A stretch of 64,000 nucleotides of DNA from Brachyhypopomus gauderio (taxonomy: Eukaryota; Chordata; Actinopteri; Gymnotiformes; Hypopomidae): NCBI RefSeq assembly GCF_052324685.1, contig NC_135226.1, forward strand, positions 16,703,384 through 16,767,383, read 5' to 3'. The stretch's first letter is position 1. Every line of letters starts with the position of its first letter. The notes beneath the pieces were generated by a model that was given only the letters and a program-made list of their open reading frames with translations, made no database searches and was not told the DNA's origin. Positions 1-9,904 of the stretch are shown here, piece after piece. A program made the translations under genes and the position numbers.

Positions 1-589
1 GAACATTGGATTTATAGTTGCACTTGAAAAAACATAAAAGCAACAGTATTAAGGGAATTACACAACGATATAGGACATCAGGACAGGACGACATAATCTA
101 TGCAAAAGGAAATAAAGCACAATGTTATAAGCTGCACTTGCCAAACAAAAAGCACTCAAGCCCCGCTTACTGGCATTGTCACTAAACAGTTATTTCAGTT
201 GGCTTCAGTCAACTTCCACCAGCTAGACAAATGCAAAAGTTGTCATGAATATATTAGCAATTATCAACCATTTTACTGGGTTTCCTCATACATATGTAAC
301 AACCAACAAATCAGGCAAATCAATTACAGACCTTGTTTTGCTTTCTTTAGAAAATTTATACTTTTCATATAAACATGCTTACTAATAAATACAGCCACAC
401 TTTTCCCTCTCATGATTTCATGGAAAACTCGTCGACTGTCATCCACTCCTCCAGAGCATCGATAACAACAAATAATTTTATGTGAAATAGCAAATAATTA
501 TTTCTTTTGGATTTTACTGTCCCAAGGAATGTCAATAGTGCCACACCCTTGACCAAATGTGGCACACCCTGATCCAAGACACTGGCCCA
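1..589. other. No gene recognised; AT-rich sequence
   Basis: I see no convincing coding region, RNA gene or transposon end here. The 90-residue open frame at 100-372 has no family resemblance I can name and is probably chance. Confidence 0.5.
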
Positions 590-676
590 TCATCAAGGTC
601 AAGGTCAAGGTCTGTTAATTTGTCATGCACATAGTTATACAGTAGTACAACATGCAGTGAAATGCTTGTTCACGAC
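590..676 (-). mobile_element. LINE 3' tail fragment (L2-like), reverse
   Basis: Read on the minus strand this resembles the end of common fish LINE 3' UTRs: a stretch about 'aagcatttcactg' followed by a short GACCTT-type repeat (AAGGTC on the + strand at 592-610). It is separated from the LINE reverse-transcriptase fragment at 900-1692 by LTR sequence, so the two may be pieces of one broken insertion. Placement is by resemblance only. Confidence 0.4.
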
Positions 677-899
677 TGTCATGTAGAGTTACGCCCCCCT
701 CTCTAGCTGTCACTTCGGTTCCCTGCTCCTTGTGTCTGTGTTGTTCCCTGCTTGTCTGTTCCCATGGTTTCCCTCTGTCTGCCACGCCCGTCATAGTCTC
801 CACCTGTGTCTTTTTAGTTCTGTGTATTTATAGTCCCTATGTTTCCCATGTCGGTTATCGGTTGTTTTGTTTCATTGGTTAGTGTGATTCAAGATTTGA
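677..899 (+). mobile_element. 5' LTR, first part (broken)
   Basis: The block starting TGTCATGTAG, followed by a pyrimidine-rich run, recurs at 3364 (TGTTACATAG...) and, reversed, at 5643-6080. This identifies it as the start of an LTR. It runs into LINE sequence near 900 and seems to resume near 1693. The LTR begins TG as expected. The exact breakpoint with the LINE is not resolved. Confidence 0.6.
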
Positions 900-1692
900 C
901 ATAAGATTTGACAGATCAATTTTAGGGTTGAGTCTCGTTTAGTGTCCGAATAGCCTGAGGGAAGAAACTCAGTCTCATCCTTTCCATGCTGGATTTCAAT
1001 AAGCTGTACCGTTTTAAAGCAGTAAAGCAAAAAGTCCATTGTTTGGATGACTGAGGTCCTTCACGATCTTTATGGCTTTTGACCAACACCGCTTGATGTA
1101 GGTAGTCTGCAGATCTGGAAGTGTGGTTCTCATGATGCGCTCAGCAGATTGCACCAAACCCTTCAGGGTCTGTCTGTCCTGTTTGGTGGTGTTCCCGAAC
1201 CAGGCCACACAGTACCTCGGAGCGCAGCCTGAAGGTGTCTGAGGACGGGCTTTATTCGCCAGGGTGTTGGTGTGGTAAGACCATGTAAGATCTTGCGAGC
1301 TGTGAACTACAAGGTATTTGAAACTTTCTACTCTCTCTACTGCTGCACCATTGCACTCCTGCCTCCTGCTGCAGCCCACTATCAGCTCCTTGGTTTTGCT
1401 GATGTTGAGTAGGAGGTTATTGCCCAGGCACCAGTTTTCTAGGCGCACAATCTCCTCCAGGTAGGCCTTCTCATCATTGTTGGAGATCAGGCCCACCACA
1501 ACTGTGTCGTCTGTGTAATGATGGTGTTGGAGCTTGAAGTGGTCATGCAGTCGTGGGAGTACAGCAGGGGTGATAAAACACAGACTTGAGGAGCACCAAT
1601 GCTGAGGGTCACAGTGGATGAGACATGGTTTCCCACTCTCACTGTTTGTGGTCTGTTAGTGAGGAAGCTGGAGATATAGTGACGCAGTTCGT
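900..1692 (-). pseudogene. LINE (L2/CR1-like) reverse transcriptase C-terminal fragment
   Basis: On the minus strand 1499-1014 encodes 161 residues ending in a stop, resembling the C-terminal reverse-transcriptase and thumb region of fish L2-type non-LTR retrotransposons. It shows a LENWCLGNNLLLNISKTKEL-type segment, then VESFKYLVVHSSQDLTW, then WFGNTTKQDRQTL and SAERIMRT. The catalytic YADD-type block would lie upstream (above 1500) and is not intact in the same frame. The fragment lies inside LTR sequence (677-899 and 1693-1866), so it is either an insertion into that LTR or a rearranged piece. It lacks the endonuclease and most of the RT, so it is dead. Confidence 0.75.
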
Positions 1693-1866
1693 CTTCTCTC
1701 AGTGCGTCTTCTCTCTGCGTTTCCCTGCCTTGTTTAGTGATGCCTATCTACCTGTCATGTTCTGAGTGCCCTCCCGATATGACCCATGCCATGACTATGG
1801 AATTCCCTTCATTAAATCTCGCTCTCCTCAGCGTTTGTGTCTGCCTCCTATCTCCGCAGCGCAAAA
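1693..1866 (+). mobile_element. 5' LTR, second part with poly(A) signal region
   Basis: The stretch about 'ctcgctctcctcagcgttt' matches the 3' part of the reversed solo LTR at 5643-6080, where the same place reads AATAAATCTCGC. It is therefore the R/U5 end of the LTR begun at 677. The boundary with the internal region near 1866 is approximate because no clear CA end or primer-binding site is visible. Confidence 0.55.
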
Positions 1867-3363
1867 AGCGTTATATAACAATCGATCGTACAAGGACACA
1901 GCGAGGGAGCGAGACTGGTAAGTTTAATCACTGTAATGAGATGTTGGCTGCTTCTGTTCAGTTTAACCAGAGACAGGAATTCCCCTTGCACTGTGGGTAC
2001 AGGAGAGTCTTGTCGCTTTAAGAACAAAGCGAAGTTACATTTGGTTTCTACTAGCTTTAGCAACAAGTTCCCTGATAAGCGCTATATGAATATGCAGACG
2101 AGCATTGGCTTGGCTCTTGGTTGGTTTTCAAAAGCCATTGTGAGCTCCCGATGCCTTCGGTGAGGTGGAGTCATCACAATGAAAGCCACCGAGAAGCGGT
2201 TGTGTCTGTATGTTCTTCCAGGTTCAAACCAGACCGGGGAAAGAGGACCACGCCCCCGAAGCTGAGCTCTGCCGCCCCAGCTCCTCAAGAGTTCAGTACC
2301 TTGTCTGATGAAGACCTCCCTCCTCTGATCCTGCCAGCCTCTCCCCTAGAGACGCCAAATAATTTTTTGAGTGGCTGGCTCCTCTCCCTGAGGACATCAA
2401 CTTGACGGCTCCGCCCACCGAGGATGTCAACTTGGCAGCTCCGCCACCCAAGGACGTCAGTTCGGCGGCTCTGCCCCCCCCGAGGATGTCAGTTCGGCGG
2501 TCCCGCTTCACGAGGACATCTCATCACCTCTGCCTCCTGTTCCCGCGACCCGGAGAGGGTCACTTCAGCCTCCTGTTCCTGCGACCCGGAAGTGGTCACC
2601 CGCGCCTCTTGTTCCCGCAACCCAGAAGTGGTCACCCATGCATCCTGTTCCTGCAGCCTGCCAGCGGACCCTGTCGGTCCTGCCGGTCCTCGCGGCACGT
2701 CAGCCTGTCTCGCCGGTCCCTGCGGCACATCCTGTTCCCACGGAGACTGTGTTGCCCACTTGTGGGCATGGACTCGATGTCTTGTCTGCTCCTCATATTG
2801 ATTATTCTGTCTCTGTGCCCAAGTTCCCTTTGATCCCTTGTCCCGTTCCTGGTTTTGTGTTGGTCCCTATTCCCGTAGATGTGTCTGTCCAAGTCCGTGT
2901 TCTGGTTCCCGTGTCCAGTGGTGTCGTCTCGGTTCCTGTCCCCATGTCTGTTCCCCAGATCATGACCAGATCGTGACCCACTTTGTGCGCGTGCCTGTCT
3001 CTGTTGTCCATGGTATTTTTGCCTCTGTGTTTGCCTCAGCCCCGTTCCCTGGCCCCGCTCCCGTGTCTGCTCCCAGTCCTGTCTTTTCCAACTCTGCTCC
3101 GGTACCTTGCCCTGGTCCTGTTTTTAATGTCATGTCCATGTCCAGTCCCTGGCCAGTCTCCACGTCTCTTCTCTCTGCCATGCCCCAGGTCCCACATCCT
3201 GTTTTGCCCGGTCCTGTCCCTCCGGTCTCTCCTGTGGTGTCCTGTCCCGTGTCCGCTGTCCCTGTCGCTCACCATGCCCCATGGTTCCCTGTCTTATCCT
3301 AGTCAGTTCCCCTGTCCTGTCTGCCTTTGCATGCCCCAGAGTGGTATGCATAGAGGGGGGTAC
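1867..3363 (+). mobile_element. LTR element internal region, gag-like remnant, with polypurine tract
   Basis: GC-rich region between two LTR copies. Overlapping frames (about 2121-2405, 2402-2833, 2638-2976, 2838-3302) are proline-rich and repetitive, and no single frame runs through. It looks like a decayed gag-like segment rather than a gene. No protease, reverse transcriptase or integrase motif is visible, so the element was non-autonomous or is heavily deleted. A purine run (agagggggg) at about 3351-3360 directly precedes the 3' LTR start, the expected place for a plus-strand polypurine primer. Confidence 0.55.
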
Positions 3364-3509
3364 TGTTACATAGGGCTACGCCCCCCTCTCTAGCTGTCAC
3401 TTCGGTTCCCTGCTCCTCGTGTCTATGATGTTCCCTGCTTGTCTATTCCCATGGGTTCCCTTCGTCTGCCATGCCTGTGTCGTCAGCGTCTCTACCTGTG
3501 TCTTGTTAG
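3364..3509 (+). mobile_element. 3' LTR fragment cut by a hAT insertion
   Basis: TGTTACATAGGGCTACGCCC at 3364 repeats the start of the LTR at 677 and follows a polypurine tract. The match continues to about 3509 (ctacctgtgtct), where hAT-like sequence beginning CAGAGATGTA takes over. The remaining LTR sequence is not found downstream in this orientation. Confidence 0.6.
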
Positions 3510-3553
3510 CAGAGATGTATAGTAACAAAGTAGAACTACTTCACTACTGTACT

Positions 3554-4605
3554 TAGGCCTGTGTTGAAAAAATCGATTTTCCGATTCAGAATCGATTCGC
3601 ATATGATGATCTGATTATCGATTCGTACGTCCAAAGATCGATTTTTTAGTGAACTTTTACCCCCGCCTCGTCACTGAATTCACGCAGGCGTGCTCGGTCT
3701 AACTAACTGTAAAACGACTTGGCGTCGGACAGTGCCGGTAACGACAATAGTCAAAAATCGGAAATCTAAAAACAGAAGGACAGTTTATCCAGTGTCAGTG
3801 ACTATTTACAGTTAGTCCGTGTCACTGACCGTTTACCCAGTGTTTTTACAGTTTAAAAAAAGTTTAAAATGTTCTTGTAACGTTGGGCGCAAGGCGATGG
3901 ACGAGACAGAATCCTTTGCACTTTCCAAATCGTTACGTTTATTACATTTACCGAAGCACAGACAGCGCACATAAAACACGTTTACATAGAACATGTGTGA
4001 CTCAAACAACGACGAGCACAGGACGCTGCGTGAGCGCAAATTAAATAGACAAACCACATCAACCCCACGTGATTACGAGACGAGCCACAGGTGAGGACTA
4101 TCACAAGACGCACCTGCACCCACGGAGATACACCGACGTAGACGATTAGACGCAGACGACGTTAACACGCCCAAAACGGAGGGGTCGGGGACCGTAACGT
4201 GAGAGTTCTGTTCTTATATTCTCACTTTAAAGAAAAATACACGTTTACATTTTATACTTTCAGTTTATTAAGTGTGAGCACTTTTAAAATAAAAATGCAT
4301 TTGGTAGCAACAGCTTTTGGGTGAATTCTTAATTATTTCAATCATAATAATAATGCACTGGTTAGTGTTCCAGTAGGAGCCCACTGTTGCAGATATAGAC
4401 ACCTCAAAGATGGCCTCTGTTTATTGTCCTGGATTACCTTTCTTGAAGGTAGATTTATGATGACCCTTTTCACCAGTCTTCCAGCCATCAGTAACTACCA
4501 ACTACCAGTAACTATTTGCTGATTAATATCGATATAATACTAGTTTTAACATGTTGCTTCTGTACACAGTCAGGAAACAGGAATTTGAATCAATACCCAG
4601 CCCTA
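3554..4605. mobile_element. Nested hAT-like element with 8-bp target duplication
   Basis: Flanked by perfect 8-bp direct repeats ACTGTACT (3546-3553 and 4606-4613), the hAT signature. The ends are imperfect inverted repeats: left TAGGCCTGTGTTGAAAAA, right end reversed TAGGGCTGGGTATTGATT. Removing it restores the outer element's 'ctgtacttaagtac'. No transposase frame was found inside, so it is non-autonomous. It hosts a solo LTR at 3876-4204. Confidence 0.85.
3876..4204 (-). mobile_element. Solo LTR (same family as the element at 19046-21267)
   Basis: 329 bp flanked by the 5-bp direct repeat GTTCT (3871-3875, 4205-4209). It begins TGTAACGTTGGG, like the LTR at 20932, and shares the order of landmarks: acgtttatta, gacgagcac, cgagacgag, cacaggtgag. 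In its transcriptional (minus) sense the AATAAACGT poly(A) region is visible. It ends TGAGA where TGACA is expected, a point change. It arose by recombination between two LTRs. Confidence 0.85.
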
Positions 4606-5218
4606 ACTGTACTTAAGTACTAAAATGCTGTATCTGTACTTTACTGGAGTATTATTTTTTTTCTCCTACTTCCACTTTTACTTCACTGCATATTTTCCAT
4701 CAGTTTAATACTTTTTCTTCGATAAAAAATTTTTTTTACGTGCTGTATAGTTACTCCTTATAATTATAAACGTTAGCTGGCGCTGTCACCGGGTCTTATG
4801 AGAAAACTGCGCATGCTCCGGTCGCGTCCCGCCTCTGCTGCTGCCTTCACTCAACACTTGAGCTTCGTAATCTAGGTTCACTTGACACGTTGTGACTGCC
4901 GCAAGGGTCCGCGCGGCAAAAATGACGTAATCGCGGTGGCTCTGCCCATGCGCGTGGTCGCGTCACCTCTCGATTTTTGTGCGTGCAAAGTTACAAGGTG
5001 GAATTCATGCACTTGTATGGCACTTTGAAGGTCCATTTTCAGTATTTTCCAGCACCTTCAGCTTAATTTACATATTTATTCAAATACACATATACTCGAA
5101 ATTATTTCAAATAAATCACTTTTTATCTCATTAAAAGAGATGGTACCGTGTTTGGTAACAGCAGAAGAGCAGCATAAGTGCTGCATAATACGCTTGTTGG
5201 CGTTTTAATGTACATATA

Positions 5219-5431
5219 TTGGCACCTTCCACACCTTCAACATTGAGTGATCGTGGCGGTGAGGAAGAAGACCATCCCTGGCCCTACCTAGAGACAGTGT
5301 TTGCGTTTGCTGGAGTGAAAGTAAATTCCTATATGATGAAGTGCCATCTCTGCCTCCCTAAAGAGGGTGAAATATTGGCCTTCAAAAATTCACCTTCGAA
5401 CTTGAAGAAACACATCAATGTACAAACATAA
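5219..5431 (+). pseudogene. BED-type zinc-finger exon of a hAT transposase (remnant)
   Basis: 70 open codons with an acidic leader (GEEEDHPWPYLETVFAF) and then a BED-like finger: MKCHLC (Cys-x2-Cys), an aromatic/hydrophobic stretch, and SNLKKHINV. BED fingers bind transposon ends at the N-terminus of many hAT transposases. The second C-terminal zinc ligand expected a few residues after KKH is missing, because the frame ends in NVQT then stop. The first codon of the open frame is TTG and there is no in-frame ATG, so this is probably an exon or a decayed fragment. No catalytic or dimerisation domain follows. Confidence 0.7.
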
Positions 5432-5450
5432 CACACAGAAGACACTCCTG

Positions 5451-5642
5451 CTTGAGCTATCAGTAAGGGCTAGTTAGGATAGATATCTTAGCTAACTAAC
5501 CTAATTATTGTAACGATCTGCTGTGTGATTGTAACAATCTGCTGTGTGTGATTGGTTGTCTGTGTTTACACAGCTGTGTTTACAATTGTAAACACAATTG
5601 TATCCTGATAAGGCGCTATATAAATTTAAACATTCATTCATT
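5451..5642. other. Unclassified sequence with SINE-like tail
   Basis: Contains a doubled 'gtaac(a/g)atctgctgtgtg' at about 5510-5550 and ends with ggcgctatataaa followed by repeated CATT, resembling the tails of small fish retroposons. No gene seen. Confidence 0.35.
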
Positions 5643-6080
5643 CACGCAGAGCAGGGAGGCGGACACAAACGCTGAGGAGAGCGAGATTTATTAAGTGAAA
5701 TTCCATAGACAGAGTCGAAATAGCAGGTGGGGGTCATATTGGGCAGGCAGTCCGAACATGTAATATAAACAGGCATACTAACAGGGAACAAAAACAACAA
5801 GGCGGGTTAACTACGGAAGGACATGCAAAACACACGGATGACGGAAAACACAAAAGAGCGAACTCACGAACAGCGGCAATCACAATGAACAGGAACGTAC
5901 AAAATACATTGAACTAGACTAGAATCAGGTGAAGACAATAATGACATGGGCGTGGCAGACGAGGGGAAACCATAGAAACAGACAAGCAGGGCGGGATCCA
6001 GGAGCAGGGAACAACACAGACACGAGGGAACAGGGAAACCGGAGTGACAGCTAGGAGAGGGGGCGTAGCCCTACGTGACA
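5643..6080 (-). mobile_element. Solo LTR, reverse orientation
   Basis: The reverse complement begins TGTCACGTAGGGCTACGCC at 6080 and reads through the same landmarks as the LTRs at 677 and 3364, ending with AATAAATCTCGC and 'ctcagcgtttgtg' near 5660. It is the most complete copy of this LTR in the window (about 440 bp). I could not find a clean target duplication, so the left end is approximate. Confidence 0.7.
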
Positions 6081-6621
6081 ATTATGTTCATGACGTGTTG
6101 CAGTATTCACTTAACATTAGCTGGCAATCATAAAGACGATGTCACGCTGAGTTGTGTTTTTAGCAACAGTAAGCCGTGTTTCTTTTCATGCTGACTAATC
6201 ATGTGCCCATTTTTATAGTGTAGTGCTTTTATAGGGTAAGGGCATTTATTGGGGGTAAACGCAGGGCAGTAGGCTCACCCTTAGAATCCGATGGATGGAC
6301 TTTACATCCAAAATACACCTCGTTTTCTCAGCTAAATTAAGGCAAATTTGTACTTGTGGTCTTTGACAGCTTTGATTTGTAAGTGATATATAAAGTGATA
6401 TATAAGTGATATAAGTGATATATAAAAACAATTGATAACCAAACTCCTAGCTCTGCAGCGCAAAAAGCATTACAACGACTGTCTTCACACAAAGATCAAT
6501 AAGGGAAGTAAGGAATAGTAATGCAAAATAAAAAATATCTGTATATACAAAAAGAGCATCCTATTTTCTGAAGAAAAAAGGAAGAGAAAAAATTTTATAA
6601 ACATATAAAGCGAAAATAAGC
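6081..6621. other. No gene; short tandem repeat
   Basis: AT-rich intergenic sequence. A small tandem repeat of 'aagtgatatat' lies at about 6378-6425. The phrase 'gcagcgcaaaaagc' at about 6455 also occurs at about 1857, suggesting a shared repeat scrap. No coding region supported. Confidence 0.5.
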
Positions 6622-7326
6622 TAAAATAACATCATAGATCTCAATAAAATGTTCAGGTAGTCTCATGCTACCACTATGGTGAGAGAACTGACTCATGCAA
6701 AAGTGACCAAAACATCAGCCAGAAAGGATGAGAACAGAGAAAGGGTCTGTGGTTAGCACCTGCAGAACCACTCCTTTATAGGGAGTGTCTTGCTAATTGC
6801 CTCATTTCTACCTGTTGTCTGTTCCATTTGCACAACAGCAGTTGAAATTGATTCACAATCAGTGTTGCTTCCACAGAAGTGTGGTTTGCTTGAAGTTAAA
6901 TTGTGTTGTTTTAAGTGTTCCATTTATTTTTTTAGTGCAGTGTATAACGAAAAGTAAAAAAATAAAATAAATAAAAGTCTTAAGTCATTTTTTTAAGTTC
7001 TAAGGACCCAAGATACAGTATACAGACAATGACTCATATTTTGAAAAAGAACTATCATTACATATGTAATTTCAGATTGTGAGCTCCTGAGGTTCTCTTC
7101 AGGGAAAAGGGGTTCCTGACTTCCTGACATCACACATAAGATGACACAAACCTATATATAGGTTGGAGTACTAAGAATGGGACTTAAGTGGCTGAGTGAT
7201 AGTTAGCAGCACTTACTATACAATCAGTTGTGGATCCTGTGGATATGTTACACTGATATTTCTGGGGAATTATGCTTTTAAATTTATTTCAAAGCTTGTT
7301 ATCCAGTTTTACATCCAAAAGGAGTA
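6622..7326 (+). promoter_or_regulatory. OR1 5' flank and promoter (TATA box 7152-7160)
   Basis: This block is duplicated almost unchanged before OR2 (from about 12396), and its last 500 bp before OR3. The TATA box CTATATATAGG is 175 bp before the ATG. The pattern TATA - GGAGTACTA - GGGACTTAAG is shared by all three genes. About 50 bp upstream of the TATA box, TCTTCAGGGAAAA is also conserved in all three; it is at best a degenerate Olf/EBF-type site. The predicted transcription start would be about 7180, giving a 5' leader of roughly 145 nt. A leader intron cannot be excluded. Confidence 0.65.
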
Positions 7327-8259
7327 ATGGAAAATTCTACTGGAGAGTTCATGTTTGTTCTTCATGGACTGAATGACACAAAGGCAAACAAACACATTTA
7401 CTTTGCAATTGGTCTTGTTGTGTATATAACAACCCTGTTTGTAAATTTGACACTAGTTATTATTGTTGTACTCGGCAAGACACTTCATGAGCCTATGTAT
7501 CTGTTCATATGTAATTTGTATATAAATGGTATAGGTGGTGCTTCGGCTTTCTATCCAAAGATCCTTGCTGATCTTTTTTCAGACATTCATGTAATTTCAT
7601 ATACTGGTTGTCTAACACAAATGTGTGCAATTTACTGGTATATTTTCTGTGAATTTACAAGTCTTACTATCATGGCATATGACAGATATCTAGCTATTTG
7701 TAAGCCCCTGGAATATCACTCTATTATGACACACCAGATGGTGGTGAAACTGTTGGTTTGTATCTGGCTTTTCACCTTTCTAGAAACATCTGTTGGGGCT
7801 GCATTGACATCTCGTCTAACCTTATGTGGTAATGAGATTGACAAGCTTTACTGCTTTAACTGGGATGTTGTAAAGCTTTCCTGTACAGATATCACTTTGA
7901 ACAGCTTATATGGGTACATTCTAATATTTTCTCATGCTTCTCAATTCATATTTATCATTATTTCATACATTCATATCATCAAAGCATCTTTGAAGTCCAA
8001 GACAGAGAGAGTCAAATTCATGCAGACCTGTCTGCCCCATTTAATAACTCTCAGTAATTTCACTTTTTCTCTGCTTCTTGACGTTTTGTGTGCTCGCTAT
8101 GGAAATGGAGAGAGACTTCAGGCTCTGCGCAATATTTTAGGTATAGAGTTTCTCGTGGTGCCTCCTCTCCTAAATCCCATCATATATGGGATCAGAATGA
8201 CGCAGATTCGTAGCCGGTTTGTAAAAATATACAATCAGAAAATTAAAGCTGTTGGGTGA
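7327..8259 (+). CDS. Olfactory receptor, class A GPCR (OR1)
   Basis: Intact single-exon 310-residue odorant receptor, a seven-helix G-protein-coupled receptor expected in the ciliary membrane of olfactory neurons. Visible hallmarks: N-terminal glycosylation sequon NST (residues 3-5); helix 1 about 24-49; LHEPMYLFICNL (53-64) entering helix 2; Cys95 at helix 3; MAYDRYLAIC (116-125) at the end of helix 3; extracellular loop 2 cysteines 167, 176 and 186; KFMQTCLPHL (230-239) entering helix 6; NPIIYGIR (283-290) at the end of helix 7. The first ATG follows the conserved GGAGTA, and the length is normal for ORs. Its N-terminal half is closest to OR2, and residues 192-255 resemble the broken OR4. 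Oddity: Gly50 where the three neighbours have Asp in VLDKTLHEP. The ligand cannot be told from sequence. Confidence 0.96.
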   Translation: MENSTGEFMFVLHGLNDTKANKHIYFAIGLVVYITTLFVNLTLVIIVVLGKTLHEPMYLFICNLYINGIGGASAFYPKILADLFSDIHVISYTGCLTQMCAIYWYIFCEFTSLTIMAYDRYLAICKPLEYHSIMTHQMVVKLLVCIWLFTFLETSVGAALTSRLTLCGNEIDKLYCFNWDVVKLSCTDITLNSLYGYILIFSHASQFIFIIISYIHIIKASLKSKTERVKFMQTCLPHLITLSNFTFSLLLDVLCARYGNGERLQALRNILGIEFLVVPPLLNPIIYGIRMTQIRSRFVKIYNQKIKAVG

Positions 8260-8328
8260 AACAGGATGACGGTTTTGTTTGTTGTTGGTTTTTGGTGGTT
8301 TTCTGCACTTTATAAATAATCCTGTAGT

Positions 8329-8334
8329 AATAAA
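8329..8334 (+). terminator. Candidate poly(A) signal of OR1
   Basis: AATAAA 70 nt after the stop codon. The same signal in the same context (GTAGTAATAAAGAAC) lies after OR2 at 14357-14362. Position and conservation suggest it is used. Confidence 0.5.
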
Positions 8335-9271
8335 GAACTATATTGGAAGGTACAGAAATGTTGATTTAAAAACAATACAATTACAAAAAGTTACTGGAGG
8401 TAGAATTTCTTATTGTGTCTCCACTTCTACATGCCTTCATTTATGGGACAAATTGAAATACACAGGTGGTTTGTGAAAAAATGCAGCTATTAATTGAGAT
8501 AAATTGTATCAGTTTTTTATAGCATTATAGCCAGTTTCACCACTATCTGAAGGTTTACACTTCAACTTGCATATAATGATTAAAGAAGTTTAGAAGCAGA
8601 TGCAGAAATCCGGAAATTTTTTATGGTAATGCATTTAAAATGTTAAATACATCTTTTTGGTAGTTTGCTCAGTAAAGCTTATTTTCACTAAAACATTCTG
8701 ACCTGATATATGTATTAGATTTTATTTTAACATAAGTCAAATTGAATATTATCTAAACTTCCACTATTTTGTAGATAATTTATGAGACTGAAAGCTTTAA
8801 GAACTGACTGGCACTTATAATAGTAAAATGGTCAAATTTTGCAGGTCAGGTTCACGAAAACATTTTGAACTTTATGTACGAATAACGAATTACAATTCTA
8901 ACACACAAAAAATGTGTCCTCATAAAAATTTGTTGTAGCTCTTAAACTGAATGTAGCTGGACAGAGCAACATAATCCATCATAACTTCCACTCTAAAGTG
9001 CATGAATGGTGTATGCCCATGAGGCTCCCTATCCTTCCTTATGGGCTGTGAATGAAGTGACAACACCAAGTAAGACTGTGAATTTTGGCAGACTTACATA
9101 AAAATGATACGTCTGTTGACTGTGAATGTACATGTTTGGTTCGATATGTTAACTGTCTCACTTGCTGCTATAATGTGTAGGTCCAAGTTAAGGAAATCTG
9201 TAGTTTTGATCTCTCCCTCTCTTCCCTTTCCTTTATTTCATGACTACCTCCGTGTTAATCATCTCTCAGCT
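8335..9271. other. OR1 3' flank, partly duplicated after OR2; no gene
   Basis: 8335-8945 matches the OR2 3' flank at 14363-14935 and 15185-15235 with indels, showing the duplication unit extended well past the genes. The following 8946-9271 is present here and not after OR2. No coding feature was supported in it. Confidence 0.6.
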
Positions 9272-9279
9272 GACTTAAC

Positions 9280-9457
9280 CAGAGGTGTATAATCCAGGTT
9301 CAGAAAGTAAAAGTCCTCACCAGGATTTTGCTCAGGCATCCTGGATTGTGTTGATTCCACTCATTTTACCTGGATTGCACTAATTAGAAAATTTAGCAAG
9401 CTTGAGCAAAATCCTGGTGAGGACTTTTACTTTCTGAACCTGGATTATACACCTCTG
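9280..9457. mobile_element. hAT-type MITE with long terminal inverted repeats
   Basis: 178-bp element flanked by the 8-bp duplication GACTTAAC (9272-9279, 9458-9465). Its ends are near-perfect inverted repeats of about 55 bp, beginning CAGAGGTGTATAATCCAGG, around a roughly 65-bp centre. The transcript would fold into a long hairpin. It has no coding capacity and would be mobilised by a hAT transposase in trans. It is absent from the duplicated OR2 flank. Confidence 0.9.
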
Positions 9458-9468
9458 GACTTAACCAT

Positions 9469-9510
9469 ATAGTATACTTGCTATAGCACGACACATAGCA
9501 AGTATACTAT
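9469..9510. repeat. Perfect 16-bp inverted repeat
   Basis: ATAGTATACTTGCTAT (9469-9484) and its exact complement (9495-9510) around a 10-nt loop, immediately after the MITE target duplication. Possibly a tiny separate foldback element. Confidence 0.7.
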
Positions 9511-9904
9511 ACATCAGTTACATCAGTTATGGTTATGTATGAGACTGGCTATATTGTGGTTGCCTTACAAATAGCAGTCCTGTGGTTCTGTACTACTACT
9601 ACTAATCCCAATCTAAACTCCTCTATTATTCTAACATACTTCATGCTTGTGGGCATAAATTCCAGTATAGTTGATTTCACGCCATTGAGTTTTCCTTGTC
9701 TGTTAAGACCTCCACCCCATACATGCACATAAACACTTTCACACAAGAACACATGCATGCACACACGTACACACACTCACACACACATACACGTATGTAC
9801 GAACACATTTGTTCACACATGCACATACAGTCCCTGACATAAGTTCTGTTGCTTATCCATGTTGTGGAAACAAAAGCTTATAACCTGACTTTTAATTAAT
9901 CGAT
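9511..9904. repeat. CA/CACA-rich sequence, no gene
   Basis: 9735-9835 is made of ACACAC/ACATGCACAC runs. The same stretch occurs after OR2 at 15236-15335, so it predates the duplication. No gene seen. Confidence 0.6.

Larger units (their letters stand above)
3510..5450 (+). mobile_element. hAT-superfamily DNA transposon, truncated, hosting nested elements
   Basis: It begins CAGAGATGTATAGTAAC, a hAT-type terminus, at the break in the 3' LTR. It is interrupted at 3554-4605 by another hAT and resumes at 4614 (TAAGTACTAAAATG). A GC-rich stretch at 4780-4980 holding a TGACGTAA site could be its promoter, followed by a BED-finger exon at 5219. The transposase core and the 3' end were not found, and no second copy of the expected target duplication (CTTGTTAG) is visible downstream. 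The right boundary is approximate. Confidence 0.6.

Noticed and set aside
2402-3302. Proline-rich overlapping frames as host genes
   Set aside because: They lie between two LTR copies, overlap in all frames on both strands, and reflect biased base composition of the LTR element interior.
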